64,000 nucleotides of DNA from Marivivens donghaensis (GTDB taxonomy: Bacteria > Pseudomonadota > Alphaproteobacteria > Rhodobacterales > Rhodobacteraceae). This document shows, piece after piece, positions 24,993-32,896 of the stretch. Location of the stretch: the NCBI RefSeq assembly GCF_030410045.1, contig NZ_JAUFRA010000005.1:248001-312000 (forward strand), written 5' to 3'. The notes beneath the pieces were generated by a model that saw only the letters and a program-made list of their open reading frames with translations, did not search any database and was not told where the DNA came from. The position numbers and the translations under genes were made by a program. The first letter of the stretch is position 1; every line of letters begins with the position of its first letter.

Positions 24993-27130
24993 CCGACCGC
25001 AAGAATATCCTGTTGATCGGCATGGACGATGCCTTTGCCTTTTGGCGTTTCAAATCCTGCTTTGGCGCACAGCTTCAGACGCCAAACCTCGACCGGATAT
25101 GCGAGGTCTCGTCGGCCTTTACCGCGGCTTATTGCCAGATCCCCGTCTGCGGCCCCTCCCGTGCGAGCGCAATGTCGGGCCTGTCCCCCTATGAGACGGG
25201 GATTTTCGACAACTACACCAACATTTTTGAGGTGCTCCGCCCCGAACAGATGTGGCAGTTCCGCCTGAAACAAGACGGCTATTACTGTTCGACCGCTGGC
25301 AAAATCCACCACGGTTACAAGCCGCTCCCGCCTGACATCCACAACACGCTCTATTCCCACCCCAGCCGCCGCGTGCACTTTGGCCCAAAACCCGAGGCCG
25401 AGTTCATCAATTTCGGTGGACGCATGGGCGGCGGCGGCACAACGAACGCCAAAGAGGACCGTCAGTATTACGATTACAGATCGTCCCAAGACGCGATCCG
25501 TTTCCTGAATTCCTACGACAGTGACCAGCCGTTTTATCGTGAGGTCGGATTTCACCACCCTCACCCGCCGTTCCGTACCCCTGTGCGGTTCAAAGAGCTG
25601 TATAACATGGATGATTTCATCCGCCCCAACGAATGGGCGCAGGGGTTTGATCTGTCCGCCTTTACCAATGTGTTCATGTCCGAAAACATGGATACCCAAG
25701 AGGCGATCGAGGATTGGCAGAAGTCGATCCGCAATTATTTCTCGGCCTTTAGCCATGTCGATTATCAGATCGGACGGGTCTGGGACGCGCTCAAGGCCTC
25801 GCCCCATGCGGACAACACCGTCGTCGTGATCTTTTCCGACCACGGCTACCACATGGGCGATAAGAACAGGTTCCGTAAATTCACACTGTGGGAAGAAGCG
25901 ACCCGTATCCCCTTTATCATCCATGACCCACAATCGCAGGGCCAGATGGTCGATGATCCTGTGGCGCTGGTGGATATGGGGCCGACGATCCTCGACTATG
26001 CGGGGGCACGGCCGATGGAACATTCGGTCGGACAGTCGCTCCGCAATGTGGTTGCAGGGACCCGCGACACGGACCGCGCGGTGCCGACCTTCTGGTATGG
26101 CAGCGCGTCGATCCGCAAAGGCGACCATCGGATCACCCTATACCAAGACGGCAGTTCCGAGTTTCACAACGTCCATAGTGATCCGTGGCTCACAACGAAC
26201 GTCGCGGGCAAAGACCCAGCCTATGACGGGATGCATAAGGCGCTCATCGACACCTGCCGCGACTATGGCGTGCTGATCGTTGAGGATGGGAAATCCGCGA
26301 CCGAAGCCGCGCATTATGTGTCGGTCCACAAGGGCGGCGTTCAGCCGGACCGCCTCCCCTCTGATGGGATTATCACCGTGGGCGATGCCCTGCCTGATCA
26401 CGTCGAACCGGGTCACCGTAAACACTTTGCGACCTTGGCAGAGAACGGCACGCTGACACTGGCCCCAGGGTTAAAGGAACTGCTCTTTGCCTCCGATACC
26501 AACGGCGGCGTGACCCATTTCCGCGTGGCCTGTAATGACGAAGGCAATCGGATTTATATCTTTGGAGGGCATAACCGTTTTACCCTCGACGTGGTGGGCG
26601 GTGCGGGCCACGACCACATTGAAACCCAATCGGACAGCCTGATTGCGCGGCTCGGGTCGGGAAGTTCGATGGTCAAAGCGGGCGCCTCGGACGCGGAAAT
26701 CTATGGCGGCACGGGCCTTGCCACGATCCACGCCATCGCGGGCAACAACCTTATCCACGGCGGCCAAGGCTGCGCGACAATTTACGGCGGCAAAGGCAAC
26801 GACACGATCTATTCGGGTGCGGGATCGAACATCATCGACACAGGCGCAGGTGACAACCGCGTTATCATCGACGGTGGCACCAACCGTGTGATCCTTGGCG
26901 ACGGGGCGAATACCATCGTTATCGAACGCACCGCCCTGCCCCAAACCATTGAAGGCGTCAGCGCGACGAGCATCCTCGACCTATCACATTGGGCCCCTAT
27001 CGCGCCTGTGACCCTCGACCAGATCGGTGATGACGTTGCGATCACTTGTAAAACAGAACGCGTCCTGATCCTGAACATGGACCAGAACGCGCTCAAAGCA
27101 GTTCTCAAAGGGGTCAGCGTCGCGGCTTAA
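24989..27130 (+). CDS. Sulfatase with C-terminal RTX-type repeats
   Basis: Hydrolyses sulfate esters. The 713-residue product has the sulfatase core in residues 1-460: metal-binding Asp13 and Asp14 in LLIGMDD, and the modification motif C54-G-P-S-R, in which Cys54 would become formylglycine. GKIHHG and SDHGYHMGDKNRFRKFTLWE (near 283-302) follow. Residues 537-646 form eight or so nine-residue Gly/Asp repeats (GGKGNDTIY, SGAGSNIID, TGAGDNRVI), the calcium-binding RTX type used by type I secreted proteins. No N-terminal signal peptide is visible, which agrees with type I export, although no secretion ABC/MFP genes lie nearby. It is the last gene of the rightward operon; its stop overlaps by four bases the stop of the convergent fusion gene. 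The substrate is probably a sulfated polysaccharide, by inference. Confidence 0.87.
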   Translation: MTDRKNILLIGMDDAFAFWRFKSCFGAQLQTPNLDRICEVSSAFTAAYCQIPVCGPSRASAMSGLSPYETGIFDNYTNIFEVLRPEQMWQFRLKQDGYYCSTAGKIHHGYKPLPPDIHNTLYSHPSRRVHFGPKPEAEFINFGGRMGGGGTTNAKEDRQYYDYRSSQDAIRFLNSYDSDQPFYREVGFHHPHPPFRTPVRFKELYNMDDFIRPNEWAQGFDLSAFTNVFMSENMDTQEAIEDWQKSIRNYFSAFSHVDYQIGRVWDALKASPHADNTVVVIFSDHGYHMGDKNRFRKFTLWEEATRIPFIIHDPQSQGQMVDDPVALVDMGPTILDYAGARPMEHSVGQSLRNVVAGTRDTDRAVPTFWYGSASIRKGDHRITLYQDGSSEFHNVHSDPWLTTNVAGKDPAYDGMHKALIDTCRDYGVLIVEDGKSATEAAHYVSVHKGGVQPDRLPSDGIITVGDALPDHVEPGHRKHFATLAENGTLTLAPGLKELLFASDTNGGVTHFRVACNDEGNRIYIFGGHNRFTLDVVGGAGHDHIETQSDSLIARLGSGSSMVKAGASDAEIYGGTGLATIHAIAGNNLIHGGQGCATIYGGKGNDTIYSGAGSNIIDTGAGDNRVIIDGGTNRVILGDGANTIVIERTALPQTIEGVSATSILDLSHWAPIAPVTLDQIGDDVAITCKTERVLILNMDQNALKAVLKGVSVAA
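26597..26926 (+). repeat. RTX-like nonapeptide repeat array inside the sulfatase gene
   Basis: Residues 537-646 of the sulfatase consist of near-tandem nine-residue units of the form GGxGxDxUx or degenerate versions: GGAGHDHIE, GGTGLATIH, AIAGNNLIH, GGQGCATIY, GGKGNDTIY, SGAGSNIID, TGAGDNRVI, IDGGTNRVI, LGDGANTIV. The middle units lie exactly head to tail. Several units lack the calcium-ligand Asp, so binding may be weaker than in classical RTX toxins. The repeats are followed by about 65 residues that could hold a C-terminal secretion signal. Confidence 0.8.
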
Positions 27131-28740
27131 CGCTTGTGGAAGACCGCGACCTGATCTTTGCGCTTTTTGTCAAAGAGTGCTTGGAACATGAAACAGCCCG
27201 AAATATCGATCCGCTGGGCGTTGAACCCTTCGGCGATGCTGGCGTCCTCGTGGGTAAAGACACCATCCCGTAGGTAGCCTTGGATGAAATCCGCGGTCTT
27301 TGTGATGCCGGGGCGTTCATAGGGTTCAGGCTGCCAACGCAGGTCTTCGATGATATAGAGCCCGCCCGATTTCAATTTCGGGAACAGCTCAATAAAGGCG
27401 TATTGCTGGTGGTGCGAGGCATGGCTGGCATCGTCGATGATGATATCGAACTCTGGCAGGTCCTTCGTTGCCTCAACGATATTCTCACGCTTATCCATGT
27501 CACAGCGGACAAAGTTAAAGCGCTCATTCTCGAACCAGCTAAAGTCCGAAATATCGAGGCCCGTGATCTTCGCCTTCGGGAAATACTCGAGCCACATCCG
27601 CACGGACGGAAGGTCGGTGGTCTTGCGGTCTTCGCTCTTCCCATGCTCGGGCCCACCGATCTGCAATCCCATCTCAAGGAAGTTGATCGCGCGGTCACGA
27701 TGCGGCTGGAACAGCATTTGATAGAGTTCCGTGTAGCGGTGTTTGGTCGACCCTTTGTCCGACCCATAGGCATCGGCCATATCCGTGAGGTTCAACTGCC
27801 CACGGCCATATTTCGCAGAGGCTGGGATCGGCGCCGCCATAGCCGTCGGTGCTGGCGTTGCAACGGGTTTCGACACTTTCACTGGCTCCACGGCTTGTTT
27901 CTCTTCGGGTTTTGGTTTGCGGATGATCGGGGCCTTTTCAGGGTCGATCCCATGTTTTACCAGCAACTTACCCAAGAGGCTCTTGGGGTGCGGTGCGCCG
28001 CCTTCTTTCTCAACCAAACGCGCCCGCATACGACGCCCGTAGAGGTGCACCGAGAACGTGTTTTCCGTGATATAGCCCGTGGTATCAAAGTTACGGCGCA
28101 GCATAAGACGGCGGTCTTTGAACGTGAACGGATAAAGCCCCTCTTGTGGCAGGGCATATTGCACTTCGCCTGTTTCATGCAGGAAATGCGTGACCGCATG
28201 CGGCCCCCAAACGCCCCAAGGCTGTTCGCTGGCATGAACGGGGTTTCCATCGGCGCGTTTCTGTTCCAACTCGGCCACGTAGTCGGGGCCGTAATAGGTC
28301 GGGATCGCGAATTCGTCCGAGGTGAAATCCAACAGCGCGTTGAGCGTATCGCTGTCATGCGGGAGGCCCAGAACACCGCCGTTCACATGGGTTTTCGATT
28401 CCCATCCGTAGAAGTGGCCGTTCGGGGTTTCGAACTTCTTCATGCAATAGGCGTCAGTATCCGCCCAAATCATATTCCGCTGCGTTTTCAACATTTTATA
28501 GCGGAACAGATCGGAATGCAGCGCGGGGCTGCCTGTGCGTTCGTGGGTCAGGAAATTGTCGCGAGACATAATGTCGTTCGCATCTGCCAACTCGATCCCC
28601 TCGGGGACGTTTTGCAGCGGGCCGTAGTGGTAAAGCACCACGCGATGCCCAGCATCGACAAAGGACTTCAAACAAAGTTGTTCCAGAAAACTCAGGGCGC
28701 CTTCCATCCAAAGTGCGCCAATCGTGTAGTTCGTGCTCAT
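27127..28740 (-). CDS. Glycosyltransferase-methyltransferase fusion
   Basis: A 537-residue bifunctional protein. Residues about 1-255 resemble GT32/GT8-like small glycosyltransferases: HSDLFRYKMLKTQRNMIWAD followed by DTDAY, in which D-T-D is the metal-binding motif, and WGVWGPHAVTHFL. A Pro/Ala/Lys-rich linker (about 275-320) follows. The C-terminal 215 residues form a class I SAM methyltransferase of the macrocin O-methyltransferase-like (MycE) type: ADAYGSDKGSTKHRYTELYQ, NFLEMGLQIGGPEHG, ITGLDISD, and the acidic IIIDDASHASHHQQ. It would add a sugar and methylate it or a neighbouring sugar. It follows the tandem glycosyltransferase gene by 96 bases on the same strand. Sugar specificities are unknown. 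Confidence 0.8.
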   Translation of the reverse strand: MSTNYTIGALWMEGALSFLEQLCLKSFVDAGHRVVLYHYGPLQNVPEGIELADANDIMSRDNFLTHERTGSPALHSDLFRYKMLKTQRNMIWADTDAYCMKKFETPNGHFYGWESKTHVNGGVLGLPHDSDTLNALLDFTSDEFAIPTYYGPDYVAELEQKRADGNPVHASEQPWGVWGPHAVTHFLHETGEVQYALPQEGLYPFTFKDRRLMLRRNFDTTGYITENTFSVHLYGRRMRARLVEKEGGAPHPKSLLGKLLVKHGIDPEKAPIIRKPKPEEKQAVEPVKVSKPVATPAPTAMAAPIPASAKYGRGQLNLTDMADAYGSDKGSTKHRYTELYQMLFQPHRDRAINFLEMGLQIGGPEHGKSEDRKTTDLPSVRMWLEYFPKAKITGLDISDFSWFENERFNFVRCDMDKRENIVEATKDLPEFDIIIDDASHASHHQQYAFIELFPKLKSGGLYIIEDLRWQPEPYERPGITKTADFIQGYLRDGVFTHEDASIAEGFNAQRIDISGCFMFQALFDKKRKDQVAVFHKR

Positions 28741-28836
28741 TGTTTACCCTCTGTCCCCGATCCTTATTCAACCGGACGATTATGCAGGTTTAGGAAATTA
28801 AACATTCTACGTGTAAAAACCATTAAATTTAACAGA

Positions 28837-31089
28837 CTAGTGCTGCGTTTCTCCCGCCTCGACGGTGAAAAAGAACTCTTCCTCGGGATCACGGAACGCC
28901 ACCTCGTCGGGCACACAGGTCGGCCCCGTGAGGAAAACGTTCGCGCCAAAATGCCCATGGAGCCGTGCCAGACGACGCATACGTTCGCTTTTCAGCTCTT
29001 CAAAGAAGTTCGAATAGTTCTCTGTAGCGCGTAGCTCGTCGATCTTTTCGCGGTGCTTGCGGACAGAATACTCATGCGCAGCCTTAATATCGGGATCAGC
29101 CAACATGCGCGCCATTTCTGCCTCAACGCGCGGTATCATCCGTTGGATCGACGTCTCTTCGACCGCGTTGTTGTTCATGCGGAACCAATAGGCGAGGCCC
29201 TGATCGCGGTCCACATGGTTCACCCGCCCACGGTCCCGTTTTACAAGGAAACTTTCAGCCGAGCGCACAGCGTAGTGGTTCAACTGCACGAGGTCATAGC
29301 CATAGGTCGCCATCGTCGACCGCCACGCGTTGCGATACATGTTCTCGGGTAGGTTTTTGCCCGACCCGTTCACCCAATTCACATGATCGACCAGCTGGGA
29401 ATTCAGCCCCTTGGGTCTGTGCACGCCGAGCTTCTTAAAGATGCCCGTATTCTGGAACAGGGTCTTGAACCCCCAGGCTTGGTGCGGTTTCGGCGAAAAC
29501 TCTGGTGCGCATCGGGTGAAATTCCGAATGATCAGATCGTCAGTGAAATCCGCGACATCGGCATTCCCGAACAGCCGCCACGTCATTGAAATCAGGTTGG
29601 CATCAGGCACCGCCGCAAAGAGCGCGTCGAGCGTGCCGTCGCCCACCTTAATGTCAACGAACTCGTCCACGTCGATACAAACGGCCCAAGTCGCCTCTGT
29701 GATGATCGGCTCGTTGCCCGCAGCGGCAAGCGCCGCGTGCTGCGGCTTTAGCCCGCTTTCCCGAAATGGGTTATCGCGGTGCTGCACATAGCCTTTTTCC
29801 TGCAATAGATCGAAAAACGTCTCTGTCCCGTCCGAACAGTCGTTTGTATAAACCAGAAAGCTGTCGAACCCGATCACGCGGTGATAGGCGAGCCATTCTA
29901 GAATAAACGGACCTTCATTTTTCATCGTGGTGACGATGGCACGGCGGCCCTTTTGCGGTTCTTGCGATTTATGCGATTTTTCGGGGACACGGACGGGTTT
30001 GTGGTCGAACTCTGTCTCGGCCAGAGCCAACAGTCGGTCGTCCTCAACCAGAGAGCTTTTGGGGATGATCAGGGACACCGCATCGGCGCGGTGACGCAGG
30101 TTCATGAAACGGTAAAACGTTGCCGCGTCAGCGTCTTGCATCGCGACGTTGCCGATGCGGTTCATCCGCCAAACGGCATTCGCTGCGGCCTTTGATGGCG
30201 CAATGCACCAACGACGGCGCGGGGCTTCGGCGTCGAACTGAACGCAGATATGATCGGCAAAGCGGATCGGTTCGTCATTGCGCACGCGCCACGGATAGGC
30301 CTGCGTGCCGAGCATCGGGATTGCCCCCGTTTCAGACGCAACCGCACGGTCGAAAATCGTGCCCTCGCCGGTGTCGGTGATCAGATCGAACACATCAATG
30401 TTCGCCACCGCCCGCGCAGAGCCGAGGAACCGTTCGCGAATGATTTCATAGGCATGCATCGCGCCCAAAGGCGATTTCCAAGTGTCAGCGGCTGGGATCT
30501 CCATCCGATCCTTGCCGGGTGCACCAGGCGCGCAGAACGGGTGGCTCTCATCGGGGAGGTCGAGCTTGCCCAAGGGCGTGGGCGAACGAAGGATCACGAC
30601 CTCAACATCGGCCTCCATCGCGGCCAGCCCTGCCAGAAATGCCTCATCGAACTCTAGGCTATCGCCCAGACGATCCCGATCAAGGATCACCGCCGTTTCA
30701 ACGCCCTGATGTTCGGCGTTGAACTCTAGCCAGCGCAGCACCGTCGCCGCTGTTTCCCCGTTTCGGATCGCGGCGAGCGCATTCGTCCCCGCAAAGATCG
30801 TCAGTTCTGGATCAGCAGGCGTGATATCAGCCACCGCGCCGCCAAATCCGACGCGCAATGGGACACCCTCTGGCAGACGCAGTTTGACGATCGGGCAGCC
30901 GCCAATGGTGACCTGAGACAGCACTTCGGTGCCGCGCGGCAACCCGATACGATCCATCGGCGCATCCGCGCGGAAATACAACGTGACGAGGTTTTCCGAG
31001 TTTTCCGACGGCACGCGCACCGCATCGATCAAGGCGATGCCATTTGCAATCATGCCGTGTAGATTACGGTAATGAACCTTGCCTGCCAT
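28837..31089 (-). CDS. Large glycosyltransferase with GT2-type C-terminal half and diverged GT-like N-terminal half
   Basis: A 750-residue protein. The C-terminal half (from about 365) carries AIVTTMKNEGPFILEWLAYH, SFLVYTNDCSDGTE, the DxD in VCIDVDEFVDI, LISMTWRLFGNADV, FKTLFQNTGIFKKLGVHRPK and QLNHYAVRSAESF, clearly paralogous to the enzyme at 20185-21213. The N-terminal half has a faint copy of the same layout (VLRWLEFNAEHQGVETAVIL; NIDVFDLITDTGEGTIFDRA followed by YPWRV), suggesting a degenerate second glycosyltransferase domain. ATG 31089 was chosen; a GTG at 31128 would add 13 residues with no conserved features but cannot be excluded. Upstream is a 284-base divergent promoter region. 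It is probably co-transcribed with the fusion gene downstream. Confidence 0.8.
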   Translation of the reverse strand: MAGKVHYRNLHGMIANGIALIDAVRVPSENSENLVTLYFRADAPMDRIGLPRGTEVLSQVTIGGCPIVKLRLPEGVPLRVGFGGAVADITPADPELTIFAGTNALAAIRNGETAATVLRWLEFNAEHQGVETAVILDRDRLGDSLEFDEAFLAGLAAMEADVEVVILRSPTPLGKLDLPDESHPFCAPGAPGKDRMEIPAADTWKSPLGAMHAYEIIRERFLGSARAVANIDVFDLITDTGEGTIFDRAVASETGAIPMLGTQAYPWRVRNDEPIRFADHICVQFDAEAPRRRWCIAPSKAAANAVWRMNRIGNVAMQDADAATFYRFMNLRHRADAVSLIIPKSSLVEDDRLLALAETEFDHKPVRVPEKSHKSQEPQKGRRAIVTTMKNEGPFILEWLAYHRVIGFDSFLVYTNDCSDGTETFFDLLQEKGYVQHRDNPFRESGLKPQHAALAAAGNEPIITEATWAVCIDVDEFVDIKVGDGTLDALFAAVPDANLISMTWRLFGNADVADFTDDLIIRNFTRCAPEFSPKPHQAWGFKTLFQNTGIFKKLGVHRPKGLNSQLVDHVNWVNGSGKNLPENMYRNAWRSTMATYGYDLVQLNHYAVRSAESFLVKRDRGRVNHVDRDQGLAYWFRMNNNAVEETSIQRMIPRVEAEMARMLADPDIKAAHEYSVRKHREKIDELRATENYSNFFEELKSERMRRLARLHGHFGANVFLTGPTCVPDEVAFRDPEEEFFFTVEAGETQH

Positions 31090-31373
31090 CTGTCCCGTCT
31101 GCCCCGCGCGTCGTTTAATCACAGGCACCTGTGGTCGATGCCTTTTCGTTTTCTATTACGGCAACTCTAGTCAAAGCTGTATCCCCTTTCCAGCGTTTGC
31201 CCCAACAGACCCCGATTTTGACGAGCGATGTGACCAAAAATAGCTGAATTGTGGCACAAAATGCCCAGATTTCTTCTGGTTATGGCCTTAAACCGAGCCT
31301 AGTGTCCGCCCAAAGGCCCCGTCACCAGCGGGGGATAGTATGTTTGAGACGTTTGAATAAAGGTGGGTCTGTC

Positions 31374-32330
31374 GTGCACCGCAATAACCAGAAACTGCGT
31401 GATCCTCTGACTGGATTGGACTTTGCCGCATGGCGCGCGAAGGTCGAAAAGATCAGCAATGACATTGGCCAGTTTCAGGCAATCGGCGACAAACATTTCA
31501 GCACCTTTGTTGAGGCGGGATCGACGCTCTTTGTTACCTTTGAAAGCGCGGAAACCGCGATGGAAGGTTTAACCGATGGGCGTCCTCTGGGCTGGGACTA
31601 TGTGATTGAAAACGGTTGGTCGCACCTCGGCCTGTTTTCCGTCGGTGATACGTGGTTCCGCCATGACGATGTCTATGCGTTCTTTGACGAACTCCTCGAT
31701 GATTACTTCTTTGACGACTTCGATCAGGTGATCTTTTTTGGCGCTGGCCCCGGTGGGTATGCCGCCTGCGCCTATTCGGTCTGCGCCCCTGGTGCAAAGG
31801 TCCTCGCCCTCAATCCCCAAGCAACGCTGTCGCCCGATGTGACCCGCTGGGACGACCGTTTCCCGCAGGCGAAGAAGCTCGATTTCATCGAACGCTACGG
31901 CTACGCGCCTTATATGGTTGAGGCGGCAGAGGATGTGACGATCCTCTATGATAGCTCTTCAGAACTAGACGCTCTACATGCTGCGATGTTTGAGGGCCCA
32001 AATGTCACCCATCACCGCGTGCGGATGTTCGGCATCGACCTGCGCCGCGCCTTTATCGAGATGGGAATTCTCAAGAAACTCTTGGCCCAAGTCGCCGCTG
32101 GCACCCCCACCGACGAAGGGTTCGGGACGCTCATGCGGGCACGCCGTAACCATGGTGGGTACCTGCGTGGGCTTTTGGCAGAGCTGGTCGCATTGGACCG
32201 CCCTTACCTGACTGCACTGCTGTGTCGGAATGTGTTGTCGCGCATGCCTGCGCCGCGGTTCCGTCAGCGGCTCGATGCACTGGAAAAGGCAGAGCGGGAG
32301 GGGCTGGTTAAGCTCCCCCCCGACGTCTGA
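31374..32330 (+). CDS. Catalytically degenerate alpha/beta-hydrolase-like protein
   Basis: A 318-residue relative of the N-terminal domain encoded at 22824. Shared landmarks are GWSHLGLFSVGDTWFR, FFGAGPGGYAACAYS, APGAKVLALNPQATLSPDVT and ILYDSS. The nucleophile elbow that reads GTSMGG in the paralog reads GAGPGG here (Gly125 in place of Ser), and the region matching its GLGHK reads FGIDL, so both Ser and His of a hydrolase triad are missing. It is therefore probably a binding or regulatory protein, not an esterase. The start is GTG 31374, which has AAAGGTGG seven bases upstream; the frame stays open further 5' but the extra residues look non-coding. Its stop is two bases from the convergent soxG stop. 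Confidence 0.68.
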   Translation: MHRNNQKLRDPLTGLDFAAWRAKVEKISNDIGQFQAIGDKHFSTFVEAGSTLFVTFESAETAMEGLTDGRPLGWDYVIENGWSHLGLFSVGDTWFRHDDVYAFFDELLDDYFFDDFDQVIFFGAGPGGYAACAYSVCAPGAKVLALNPQATLSPDVTRWDDRFPQAKKLDFIERYGYAPYMVEAAEDVTILYDSSSELDALHAAMFEGPNVTHHRVRMFGIDLRRAFIEMGILKKLLAQVAAGTPTDEGFGTLMRARRNHGGYLRGLLAELVALDRPYLTALLCRNVLSRMPAPRFRQRLDALEKAEREGLVKLPPDV

Positions 32331-32332
32331 TT

Positions 32333-32896
32333 TTAGTAAACGCCAACTGGGCCAGCTGTGGCCGAAGTTGCGATCAGGCCGAACACGTATTCAGCAACAG
32401 AGCGGAAGCACACGACGCGGAAGCTACCGTCGTCGAGTTTCCAATAGGCCGCTGCCACCTGCCCTACGCGGGAGCGGCGCACCATACCTGCAACAAACTG
32501 CGATGCTTCGAAATCGACGGGCGCGTTTTTGCCCAGAACTTCGGTCGCGAACTCGCCCGACACGCTAAAAATCGCGCGCGCATCAGACACATTCGCCACG
32601 AGGTAATGCGATCCCGCCAGCGCATCGTTCATCGCCGTAACAAAGGCATTCACCTCTGTATAGGGCAGAACAACGAGCAGTTCGTCGGGCGACATCCAGA
32701 GGACGGTTTTCACGCCATCGGTCTGGAACTGACGCACGTCGGGGATTTGCAGACCTGTCAGCTGCGTTACCGCAGCCGCAAAGCCTTCGTCCTCAAAATC
32801 GCCGCGCAGGGTGACCATGCCGGTCAGGCCCAGCTCTTGGACCGTTACAGGGCCGGTCGCAGTTTTGCCGTTCAAGGCGCTGACAGCATTAGACAT
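32333..32896 (-). CDS. soxG: Sarcosine oxidase gamma subunit
   Basis: The gamma subunit of heterotetrameric sarcosine oxidase, related in fold to aminomethyltransferase/GcvT domains. The 187-residue product starts MSNAVSALNG and has WMSPDELLVVLPY, VANVSDARAIFSVSG and a C-terminal DDGSFRVVCFRSVAEYVFGL, typical of SoxG. Its start overlaps the end of soxA by eight bases. It is the last gene of the leftward operon soxB-soxD-soxA-soxG. It ends two bases short of the convergent hydrolase-like gene, so no terminator is visible between them. Confidence 0.92.
   Translation of the reverse strand: MSNAVSALNGKTATGPVTVQELGLTGMVTLRGDFEDEGFAAAVTQLTGLQIPDVRQFQTDGVKTVLWMSPDELLVVLPYTEVNAFVTAMNDALAGSHYLVANVSDARAIFSVSGEFATEVLGKNAPVDFEASQFVAGMVRRSRVGQVAAAYWKLDDGSFRVVCFRSVAEYVFGLIATSATAGPVGVY

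Noticed and set aside
26597..26926. Reading the Gly-rich part of the sulfatase as a separate adhesin gene
   Set aside because: It is in frame with the sulfatase core and there is no internal start with a ribosome-binding site.
31251..31373. An earlier GTG start for the hydrolase-like gene
   Set aside because: The extra 41 residues have no similarity to the paralog, and the strong AAAGGTGG site points to GTG 31374.
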